NCBI RefSeq assembly: GCF_028898845.1
Contig: NZ_CP118574.1
Location: forward strand, 8,233,001-8,297,000
Reading direction: 5' to 3'
DNA length: 64,000 nt
DNA from: Streptomyces sp. WZ-12
Lineage (GTDB): Bacteria > Actinomycetota > Actinomycetes > Streptomycetales > Streptomycetaceae
The position numbers and the translations under genes were made by a program. How positions within the stretch are numbered: the first letter of the stretch is position 1; the number at the start of each line of letters is the position of its first letter. The notes under the pieces were generated by a model. It was not told the DNA's origin and searched no databases. It saw nothing but the letters and a program-made list of their open reading frames with translations. Shown here one piece after another: positions 57,707-64,000 of this stretch.

Positions 57707-58777
57707 ATGTGTCGTGTCGTGGTGGCGGACGATGAGGAAGTCGTCCTGGACGGACTTGTCTTGGCGCTGGACTCCGCCCCGGACATCCAGGTCGTCGGCC
57801 GTGCCGCGTCCGGCGGCCAGGCACTGAGCCTGGCGGTCATGCTCTCGCCGGACGTGCTCGTCGTGGACCTGCGGATGCGAGACCTGGGCGGTCTGGCTCT
57901 CGCCCGACGGTTGCGCGACGCCGGCCGCTGCGCACCCCGGATCCTGGCCGTCACCTCGTGCGCGGACCGTGCCCTACTGGTCGAGGCGTGGGCGTTGGGC
58001 GTGCGCGGGCTGCTGCTCAAGACCTCGGCTGCGTCTGACCTGTTGTACGCGGTCCGCAAGGTCGCCGCCGGGGGAGCGGTGGTGGACTCGCAACTCGTCA
58101 CCGATGTGCTCGATCACCTCGCCCGCTTCCGGGACCCGGCGACGATGGCCTTCGAACGACGCTGGCAGCAGCTCACCGAGCGGGAACGGCGTGCCGTCAT
58201 CGGAGTCTCGCAGGGGCTCACCAACCTGGCCATCGCACAGCGCCTGGGGGTGGCGGAGGGGACGGTGAAGTCGCATGTCTCGCGCGCGTTGGGGAAGTTG
58301 CAGTTGCGCAACCGCGCACATGTCGCCGCGGTGTTCAACCGGGTCCGTCAGGTGCGTGGCCCCTGGGAGCCTGGAGTGCGGGGCTCGGATCAGGGCGGGG
58401 GCTCCGCGGACTTACCGGTGTCCTCGTGGACCGAGTTCATGACGTCGGGCATGGCTCGCCAGGAGATGCGCCCGCCCCGCTCGTACGGGACGTCGCGCAG
58501 GGCGGGACGTGGAGCCACGAGAGCCCCTCGGCCGCTGCGTGACCAGTGGAGTCACGACGTCAACGACCGAGGGGCGCTGCCCCGTCACCCCGCCTCTGGC
58601 CTGCCCGTTGCCCGCTTCGGCCACAGGGCACCGGGACGGGCGATGCCTACCGGAACGTCACGTCCGAGCAGGAGTAGAAGGCTTCCTGGCTCTGGAAAGA
58701 GCCGTCCGGCTTCTTCAGCCCGTGCCAGATCGTGTAGATCAGGTGCTTGCCCTGCTTTTGCGGGAGTTGGGCCTTGA
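57707..58777 (+). CDS. LuxR-type response regulator with anomalous C-terminal extension
   Basis: The first ~215 residues form a NarL-like regulator: RVVVADDEEVVLDG, Asp54 in VLVVDLRMRDLGG, Lys in GLLLKTSA, and LTERERRAVIGVSQGLTNLAIAQRLGVAEGTVKSHVSRALGKLQLRNRAHVAAVFNRV. The frame then continues ~140 residues of Arg/Pro/Ser-rich sequence with no stop and overlaps the LPMO gene antisense by 131 bp. Normal members end soon after the DNA-binding helix. The tail is therefore probably not native, arising from stop loss or a frameshift, and the functional protein may end near 58350. Confidence 0.75.
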   Translation: MCRVVVADDEEVVLDGLVLALDSAPDIQVVGRAASGGQALSLAVMLSPDVLVVDLRMRDLGGLALARRLRDAGRCAPRILAVTSCADRALLVEAWALGVRGLLLKTSAASDLLYAVRKVAAGGAVVDSQLVTDVLDHLARFRDPATMAFERRWQQLTERERRAVIGVSQGLTNLAIAQRLGVAEGTVKSHVSRALGKLQLRNRAHVAAVFNRVRQVRGPWEPGVRGSDQGGGSADLPVSSWTEFMTSGMARQEMRPPRSYGTSRRAGRGATRAPRPLRDQWSHDVNDRGALPRHPASGLPVARFGHRAPGRAMPTGTSRPSRSRRLPGSGKSRPASSARARSCRSGACPAFAGVGP

Positions 58778-59363
58778 AGGTGAAGACCTTGGAACCGAGG
58801 AACCCCGCCGGGGCGGCAGTCGCCGCGGTGTTGTCGGCGCTGAGGAACGGGGTGTCCTCCAGGTCCGACCACTTCAGCGGCTTGGACGGGTCGTAGCCGT
58901 CCTTGGTCACGTACATCTCCATCCGGTACGGGTTGTGCAGCGCGCTGATGTCGTACTGGAAGGTGTGCTCCCGGCCGCTGGCCAGGGAGGTGGACGGGAA
59001 GTCGGTGCGCGCCAGGTCCAGGCCCGCGAACTGGCCGTTGTTGGCGCTGCACAGCTTGCCGTCCGGGATGTGGCGGCGGTGCTGCGGGGAGGAGGTGGGG
59101 GCGGAGTGGTCGATCGCCTGCCCTTGGACGATCGACTTCCAGTCGCCGATCTGGCCCGAGCCCAGGGCGAGCGCCGCCTTACAGGCGGCATTGCTCGGCG
59201 ACCAGCCCTCCTTGGCACAGGCAACGGTGCGGCTGACCGGATTGCCTGTCGCGCCGTGGGCCGCGGCCGGGCCGGCGGTGAGGACGGTCAGGGCCAGCGG
59301 GACGCCGCCGAGGACGGCAAGGGCGAGCGTCGTGGAGCGGCGGGTGCGGAGGGGGGTGTGCAT
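58647..59363 (-). CDS. Secreted lytic polysaccharide monooxygenase (AA10, chitin-binding type)
   Basis: This 238-residue protein has a Sec signal ending at AAA, leaving His36 as the mature N-terminus (HGATGNPVSRT), the first copper ligand of the histidine brace. The second ligand is the His in ISALHNPYRMEMYVTK. Four or more cysteines (RTVACAKEG, NAACKAALALG, KLCSANN, YSCSDVTF) can form disulfides. AA10 enzymes oxidatively cut chitin or cellulose. It lies 37 bp after the FnIII protein gene in the same operon, and it has no carbohydrate-binding module of its own. Confidence 0.95.
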   Translation of the reverse strand: MHTPLRTRRSTTLALAVLGGVPLALTVLTAGPAAAHGATGNPVSRTVACAKEGWSPSNAACKAALALGSGQIGDWKSIVQGQAIDHSAPTSSPQHRRHIPDGKLCSANNGQFAGLDLARTDFPSTSLASGREHTFQYDISALHNPYRMEMYVTKDGYDPSKPLKWSDLEDTPFLSADNTAATAAPAGFLGSKVFTFKAQLPQKQGKHLIYTIWHGLKKPDGSFQSQEAFYSCSDVTFR

Positions 59364-59400
59364 GGTGGTCTCCTGAAGAGCGCGGTGCGGAGGTGCGCGG

Positions 59401-60732
59401 TCAACGGCCGGTGGTGACGGACTTCTCGGGGGAGAACGCGCCCCAACTGCCGTTGCCGAGCTGGGCCCGGAGCTTCACCTTGTACGTCCTGCCGGGGTTG
59501 GCCCCGACCAGCACCTCGCGGGAGGCGCGGGCCGAGGGAATCGGCATGATCGGGTCCCCGGTGCCCCACATGAAGGTCTGGGCGAGCTTCCCGTCGAGGT
59601 GGACCTGGTAAGTGGTGATCTGTCCCTGGCCCTTGGGCACCGCCCAGGCGAGGTTCAGGTAGTGCTGGGTGACGGGCCCGTCCTGCTTGGCGAAGGTCGA
59701 GGCCGCGAAGTCTCCTGGTGCCCCGTTCCCGCCACCGCCCCCGTCGGCGGTGGTGGTCACGGTGATCTCGTCGGTCGGGTCGGACTCCTTGCCGGAACCG
59801 TCGAGGGCGGTGACCTTGAACCGGTACACGGTGTTCGGGCTGAGCCCGCCGAGCACGGCGGAGGTGGCCGTGGAGCCGGCCTCCTGCGCCTTGGCTCCGT
59901 TGCGGTAGATCCGGTAGCCGGTCACGGCGACGTCGTCGGTGGCGGCCAGCCAGCGCAGCGACACCTGGTTCGGCCCGATGGCCTCTCCCGCCAACTTCTT
60001 CGGCATGGTGGGCTTTTGGGTGTCGTCCCCGGGCGCCGGATGCGTGGTCAGCGAGACCTCCCGGCTGAAGCCGGACCGGTTCCCGGCCACGTCCACCGCG
60101 CGTACCTTGAACCGGTGAGTGGTGGCGGGTTTGAGGTTCTCGACGTTGGTCATCGTCATGCCGTTGCCCACCGTCTTGGCGAGCTTGCCGTCCTGGAAGA
60201 CCTCGTACTTGTCCACCCCGGAACCGGAATCCTCCGAGGCCCGCCACATGACGTGCACCGTCCGGTGGTCGATGACGTGGGAGCCCTTCTCCACGGGATC
60301 GGACGGGGGAGTGGTGTCCTCCGGGACGCCGGGGTCATCGCGGCCGTCGACCTTGCAGCCGGAGGTCCGCGGTATCCCCTTGCCGGAGGGATTGATCCCG
60401 ACGTCGACCTTCCGTTCGCCCTTGGCGGGGACCCCGGCCCGGTCCCCGATCGGGGTGACGGTGACGTGCCGGCCCGCCTGACGCAGCGTGAAGGCCCACG
60501 GATCGTGGATGGTGGCCTGCCCCTCTGACAGGTCGAACTCCAGCTTCCAGTCCTTGGCGTAGGCGTTCCCGCTGTTGCGGATGACCATGTTGCCCGTGGC
60601 CCACCACGGGCTCGCCCCACCGGCGATACGACAGCTCGCGCCCAACTCGGCGGACTGGCCGGCGGTGGCTACGACGGGGATGACGGCCAGCGCGCCGACT
60701 CCGACAAGGGCACTCGCGCACACGAGCACCAT
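59401..60732 (-). CDS. Secreted FnIII/carbohydrate-binding protein with apparently interrupted signal peptide
   Basis: This 443-residue protein has a hydrophobic N-terminus (MVLVCASALVGVGALAVIPVVATA), a CBM2-like domain (ELGASCRIAGGASPWWATGNMVIRNSGNAYAKDWKLEFDLSEGQATIHDPWAFTLRQAGRHVTVTPIG), and three fibronectin type III domains (YEVFQDGKLAKTVGNG, YRIYRNGAKAQEAGSTATSAVLGGLSPNTVYRFKVTALDGSG, and a third near the C-terminus). It probably binds chitin or cellulose together with the LPMO encoded next. The signal lacks basic residues, but four codons (MPRK) and a TGA lie directly upstream in frame; see findings. Confidence 0.85.
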   Translation of the reverse strand: MVLVCASALVGVGALAVIPVVATAGQSAELGASCRIAGGASPWWATGNMVIRNSGNAYAKDWKLEFDLSEGQATIHDPWAFTLRQAGRHVTVTPIGDRAGVPAKGERKVDVGINPSGKGIPRTSGCKVDGRDDPGVPEDTTPPSDPVEKGSHVIDHRTVHVMWRASEDSGSGVDKYEVFQDGKLAKTVGNGMTMTNVENLKPATTHRFKVRAVDVAGNRSGFSREVSLTTHPAPGDDTQKPTMPKKLAGEAIGPNQVSLRWLAATDDVAVTGYRIYRNGAKAQEAGSTATSAVLGGLSPNTVYRFKVTALDGSGKESDPTDEITVTTTADGGGGGNGAPGDFAASTFAKQDGPVTQHYLNLAWAVPKGQGQITTYQVHLDGKLAQTFMWGTGDPIMPIPSARASREVLVGANPGRTYKVKLRAQLGNGSWGAFSPEKSVTTGR

Positions 60733-61225
60733 TCACTTACGGGGCATCAGAAGACCTCTTCGGAGGGAGCGGCACATTCAACGCTTTCGACCCTAGGCAT
60801 GCTTTCGGGGCGAAACGCGCCTCAAGGCCCGTTTCCCCGATTCCTTGAAGCGGAGTTAAGGGTGGGCTATCCGGTACTTGATGAATCCCCTGTCGCCCGG
60901 GGCCGCACCGCGGTGGCAACGAACGGAAGACCGCCGTCGTTCGGTCGCGCTCACAACCACGGGAACTTCCGGGCGCCTTCGTGACGGGGCACAGGGCGGC
61001 AGGTCCCTCCGGCTCGCCGTGCCTGGTGTGCGATGCTCCGGTCCGGTCCCGGGAGGGTGTCACCGACTGGACGGCGAAGTGCTCGTTGTGACAGTGGAGT
61101 TGAGGGTCATTGCTGTCGGGGGTGTCGCCGGGGTGGGGGTCAAGTGCCCTCTCGACTGGCTGCACCAGGCGCAGTCCCCCACCCATCCAGTCCAAGTGCG
61201 TGGATGGGGCCTACTGTTGGGCGTC
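60733..61225. other. Intergenic region; upstream end of the FnIII gene
   Basis: Apart from the ATG-CCC-CGT-AAG-TGA mini-frame at 60747-60733, I find no gene here. The region has no clear hairpin terminator. Confidence 0.4.
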
Positions 61226-61579
61226 TCAGTGCAGTTGACGCCCCATCTTCGCTGCCCGACTGTTCCGGCCCTTGGTCTCCCACCACTCTTCCAGCAACGT
61301 GCGGACCAAGTGCACCAGTTGGCGGAGCCGATCAGGATCGGGGTGAGGTGAGGTGAGCACGTCCACGAAGGACTTGTCTTTCCACGGCAGTGTGAACTCC
61401 CAGCGTTCGTCCTGGTGCCCTTGACGCACTGCGGCGATCTCGTAGGTGAACGTCAGGCCGCGGTCGGCGCGATGAAGTACCGACAGGCCGAGGACGTGAA
61501 ATGTGACCTGCCCGTCGCCAGTTGTGTACGAGCGAGCCAGGGCTTGCTCCGCTGGCGTCCGCTTCGCCTTGTGTTCCAT
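61226..61579 (-). CDS. Hypothetical 117-residue protein
   Basis: This 117-residue protein has mixed strand and helix character: DGQVTFHVLGLSVLHRADRGLTFTYEIAAVRQGHQDERWEFTLPWKDKSFVDVLTS, then a helix LRQLVHLVRTLLEEWWETKG. The sequence has normal codon bias for the region and reads like a real compact domain. It is not recognised. Trp-rich ends may mark a binding surface. Confidence 0.6.
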   Translation of the reverse strand: MEHKAKRTPAEQALARSYTTGDGQVTFHVLGLSVLHRADRGLTFTYEIAAVRQGHQDERWEFTLPWKDKSFVDVLTSPHPDPDRLRQLVHLVRTLLEEWWETKGRNSRAAKMGRQLH

Positions 61580-61860
61580 CCGCCCTTCACCTCATCTCGT
61601 GACGGACGACTTCCCCGCGCACGGGTAGCCAACACTTACTGGCGCTGGCTGGTACTGGCACTGGCCGGGCTCGTGGCACGAACTACCGGTACTCGTGGTT
61701 TTGGCCGGCCCAGGCAAGTGTCATGGGCGCCCGTTCCATCAACCTTTGACATCAGGAACCCTCCTTTCGTCACCCGTCACCGCTCTGGTCCGGTGGTCAT
61801 GATGGTGCGGTGCCCGTCCCTGTCCGGCGGGTGCTCCGTTTCCGATGGGAAAGAGGCGCC
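61580..61860. other. Intergenic region without supported gene
   Basis: This ~280-bp region separates divergent genes. It ends in a GGGAAAGAGG sequence just before the chorismate mutase ATG; no operator was noted. Confidence 0.45.
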
Positions 61861-62574
61861 ATGTTGCGCGGACGCCGTACTGTCTCCGCCCTGGCCGTGG
61901 CCGGGGCTGCCATTGTTGCCACCGGTGTATTGGGTACCACTCCCGTGCAGGCACTGACCTCCGGTGCCTCACCGCACGATGGGGTGGTAGCCGTGAGTGC
62001 CATGGACCGGCACCCGCAGGACCTGACTCCACTCGTACGGATCGCCGCGCAGCGCCTGCTGACGGCCGATCAGGTCGCTGCCTCCAAGTGGCTGTCGGGC
62101 GCGCCCATTGAGGACCCCGATCGGGAGCAGCAGGTTCTTGAGGCGATGGATGCGGAGGCGGTGCGGCTCGGCATCGACCGGGCCACGGTCCAGCGGGTCT
62201 TCCGGGACCAGATCGAGGCCAACAAGTACGTGCAGCACGCCCTGCACGACCGCTGGCGCGCCCATCCTGCTGAGGCTCCCACCACGGCGCCGGACCTCGG
62301 AGTCGTCCGTGAGGAGATCAACCGGCTCAACGCGGCCCTGCTGCTTGCGATCCGCGACGCGGGGCCCCTGCTGACTGAACCCCGCTGCGCGCCCTACCGC
62401 AAGCACGCCCGGGAGGCCGTGGCGCGGGAACTCCGCCTGGATCAGGTTCATTCCGAGGCCCTGCAGCGTGCCCTCACCGACCTCTGCACCGCCCGACCCC
62501 AAGCAACCGACCCTGGCCGGGATCTGCCGGACGCCATGGCCCAGGTGATTGCCGCAGACACCGAGGACCGGTAG
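61861..62574 (+). CDS. Secreted chorismate mutase (AroQ gamma type)
   Basis: This 237-residue protein has a Sec signal (MLRGRRTVSALAVAGAAIVATG, cleavage near VQA). The mature part is the all-helical gamma-AroQ fold: DLTPLVRIAAQRLLTADQVAASKWLSGAPIEDPDREQQVLEAMDAEAVRLGID, then FRDQIEANKYVQHALHDRW, PDLGVVREEINRLNAALL, and a long C-terminal helix. The Arg/Lys/Glu set (R-x-AAQRL, ASKW, E in DREQQVLEAM) forms the active site converting chorismate to prephenate. Secreted chorismate mutases occur in actinobacteria such as M. tuberculosis; their extracellular role is unclear. Terminator follows. Confidence 0.9.
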   Translation: MLRGRRTVSALAVAGAAIVATGVLGTTPVQALTSGASPHDGVVAVSAMDRHPQDLTPLVRIAAQRLLTADQVAASKWLSGAPIEDPDREQQVLEAMDAEAVRLGIDRATVQRVFRDQIEANKYVQHALHDRWRAHPAEAPTTAPDLGVVREEINRLNAALLLAIRDAGPLLTEPRCAPYRKHAREAVARELRLDQVHSEALQRALTDLCTARPQATDPGRDLPDAMAQVIAADTEDR

Positions 62575-62602
62575 GCCCCTCGCTGTCTGGTCTGCGAGGG
62601 GC
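62575..62602. terminator. Hairpin terminator directly after chorismate mutase
   Basis: GCCCCTCGC (62575-62583) pairs perfectly with GCGAGGGGC (62594-62602) around a ten-base loop and begins right after the TAG stop. Confidence 0.85.
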
Positions 62603-63139
62603 GCCCCGTTCACCGCTTCACGGAGGGGATGGGAGAGGGCGTCAGAGCCCTCTCCCGTGTCGTCCACAGTGCCGCTGTGCGGAATGCCATTGACGGGCGA
62701 GTTGCTCAACTTGTGCTTGTTGTAGAGGAGTTGTGGCGGAGACTGAGACCCGCCTCTCCCGTCACGTCCCGGTCTGGCTGCTCGGTGCGGCTGCCGGGCT
62801 GCTCGCGGCTTCGCCGCACCAACCTGTTCGGTCGGTGCCTGGCATTCACCGACCCGCGCGAGCTCGCGCACTACCCGAGCGACGCTGCCCCTCGAAGGCG
62901 CAAAACCGGGGGGCTATGGCGTTCTCCTTGCGTTGCGACGGGAATAACTACGGGGATGAATGCGGAAATTGCTACGGGAATGGCTACGAGAATGACTCTC
63001 GCGGTGATGCATTTCTCACGGTTACGCATGCCGGCTTGCCGGTTGCTTCGTGTGGCGCGGGAAGCCGAAAGCCTGGACGGATGTGAGGCGCGCTGCCGCG
63101 CGGGTCACGGCCTTCTGCGCATCTCTTGGCGTGACGCGC
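62603..63139. other. Intergenic region without supported gene
   Basis: Open frames occur but show no family pattern. Near 62938-62998 there are imperfect repeats of ACGGGAATN and similar words, of unknown meaning. Confidence 0.4.
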
Positions 63140-63820
63140 CTACTTGGGATAGGTCTCGACCATCGGGGCGTGGTCGTACCAGGAGCAGATGACCGAGACT
63201 TCCTCGCCGTTCCTGTTGAAGGTCACCCGGATCCAGTGCGGGTCCTGCCACTGCTGCATCTGCCAGCCGGAGGCGGGCGTGGCCGAGATCAGGGTGGCGG
63301 AGCTGGTTCCCATGTCGAAGGCGACTTGGCCGCCCTTGACCTGTACCGCCTGGACTTTGCTGTTCGAGGGTGGGGTGGGTGAGGAGGGCGGGGTTGCTGG
63401 TGCGGTGGTGTCTCCGCCTGCGCCTTCGGAGGGCGCGCTGTCGTCCGTGGTGGGGGAGGGGCTGCCCGAGCCGCGGGCTCCTGGTGCGCCGGACCGCCCC
63501 GAGGGCGGCGGGGCGGTGGGCGGTGCTGCCGAGGAGAGGTGTGCCGGGCGGGAGGGGGTGGGACCGGCGCCGTCCGCATCCGTCTTGCCGGAGAGCTTCA
63601 GTAGGCTCGGGGGATCGTAGATGGTGCCCGACAGGGCGGAATGGATGCCCCACCACGAAAGTGCGGCGGCGGTCCCCGTGGCCAGTAGCCACGCCAATCC
63701 GCCGATGAAGCGTCTTCCCATTCCGGCACGATATCGAGGCTGTTGGGGCGAGCGCTCAACAGGGGCCGCATTGTGCCGACTTTTGTTGACCTTGTCCGAC
63801 TGAATTCCCGTTGCGGTCAT
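63140..63820 (-). CDS. Membrane-anchored protein with Pro/Ser-rich stalk and small C-terminal domain
   Basis: This 226-residue protein has a basic cytoplasmic N-terminus, one membrane helix around residues 38-58 (IGGLAWLLATGTAAALSWWGIHSAL), a ~90-residue stalk rich in Pro, Ser, Gly and Ala, and a C-terminal domain VQAVQVKGGQVAFDMGTSSATLISATPASGWQMQQWQDPHWIRVTFNRNGEEVSVICSWYDHAPMV, a small beta-rich fold outside the cell. No family is recognised. It lies next to a divergent response regulator gene at 63884. Confidence 0.75.
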   Translation of the reverse strand: MTATGIQSDKVNKSRHNAAPVERSPQQPRYRAGMGRRFIGGLAWLLATGTAAALSWWGIHSALSGTIYDPPSLLKLSGKTDADGAGPTPSRPAHLSSAAPPTAPPPSGRSGAPGARGSGSPSPTTDDSAPSEGAGGDTTAPATPPSSPTPPSNSKVQAVQVKGGQVAFDMGTSSATLISATPASGWQMQQWQDPHWIRVTFNRNGEEVSVICSWYDHAPMVETYPK

Positions 63821-63883
63821 CCTTGGTTGATGGTTCGGTCTGATGCGTGTGTGTGCTGGATAAGGATGCGTAGACTTCCGGTT

Positions 63884-64000
63884 ATGGCAAGTGTGCTGGT
63901 GGTCGAGGACGACCCTTTCGTTCGCTCAGCTCTCATTCGACATCTGAACGAGGAGGCGCACGCCGTCCGCAGCGTCGGCACGGCACTTGAGGCGCTGCGT
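63884..64000 (+). CDS. Response regulator receiver domain, 3' end outside window
   Basis: The visible 39 codons start MASVLVVEDDPFVRSALIRHLNEEAH, the standard receiver N-terminus with the acidic pocket Glu-Asp-Asp. The remainder, including the phosphoacceptor and output domain, lies beyond the window, so the subfamily cannot be named. The ATG follows a weak GACTTCCGG sequence. Confidence 0.88.
   Translation, partial: MASVLVVEDDPFVRSALIRHLNEEAHAVRSVGTALEALR

Noticed and set aside
60737..61195. 152-codon minus-strand frame upstream of the FnIII gene
   Set aside because: No motifs, no start signal, low-complexity composition.
1..64000. tRNA, rRNA, insertion sequences, prophage structural genes, CRISPR arrays, replication origin
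   Set aside because: None was recognised anywhere in the window by reading; short degenerate structures could have been missed.

Overview
The window is very GC-rich, with frequent GTG starts, strong third-position GC bias, many Tat/Sec-secreted proteins, orphan NarL/LuxR-type response regulators and a Ser/Thr protein kinase with an extracytoplasmic tail. Together these point to the chromosome of a Streptomyces-like actinomycete. It looks like an accessory or chromosome-arm region: no rRNA, tRNA, insertion sequence or CRISPR array was seen, and there are several gene remnants.

Layout. 0-1 kb: a secreted esterase cut by the window edge. 1.1-6.9 kb: a GNAT acetyltransferase, a membrane Ser/Thr kinase, a TetR regulator and two agmatine/peptidyl-arginine deiminase paralogues; three copies of one inverted repeat mark this as a probable small TetR regulon. 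7.4-9.9 kb: two convergent ATP-grasp ligases whose 3' ends overlap. 10.4-11.2 kb: a HicA-like/HTH pair. 11.2-12.7 kb: divergent TetR and SDR around a perfect 20-bp palindrome. 13-14.6 kb: a small membrane protein, a secreted protein with a charged tail and two gene remnants. 14.7-16.3 kb: three small membrane/secreted genes including DoxX. 16.5-23 kb: epoxide hydrolase, xylose isomerase, alkylsulfatase and a GH16 glucanase. 23.3-32.2 kb: a four-repeat hemopexin-like protein, a membrane-fused molybdopterin oxidoreductase, an epimerase, a carbonic anhydrase, an OmpR-type two-component system, a methyltransferase and a GT-C glycosyltransferase. 33-38.9 kb: F420/FMN-type oxidoreductase, lipase, VOC protein, NmrA/deacetylase/HxlR set and a parvulin. 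39.4-45.1 kb: a lipoprotein carbonic anhydrase followed by a compact biosynthetic-looking cluster (KAS III, ACP, alpha/beta hydrolase, truncated TrpC, TrpF, FAD oxidoreductase), next to a NarL-type two-component system. 47.4-49.7 kb: anti-sigma-like ATPase, small ORFs and MgtC. 49.8-53 kb: an MgtA-type P-type ATPase with an unusually elaborate 5' leader. 53.2-58.8 kb: orphan response regulators, an SPFH protein and a C40/peptidoglycan-binding protein. 58.6-60.7 kb: an AA10 LPMO and a secreted FnIII protein whose signal peptide appears split by an in-frame TGA. 61.2-64 kb: a hypothetical protein, a secreted chorismate mutase, a membrane-anchored protein and the start of another response regulator.

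The most interesting signals are: (1) the mgtA leader, with a predicted three-way-junction RNA, a 17-residue proline-containing leader ORF with a strong ribosome binding site, and a long pyrimidine-rich stretch; (2) a dedicated trpF beside a trpC fragment inside a KAS III/ACP/FAD cluster, unusual because streptomycetes normally use PriA instead of TrpF; (3) the three-operator TetR regulon joining a kinase to arginine/agmatine deiminases; and (4) a motif shared between the two-component-system promoter region and the molybdopterin oxidoreductase gene 5 kb away. All functions are read from motifs by eye; no database search was run.
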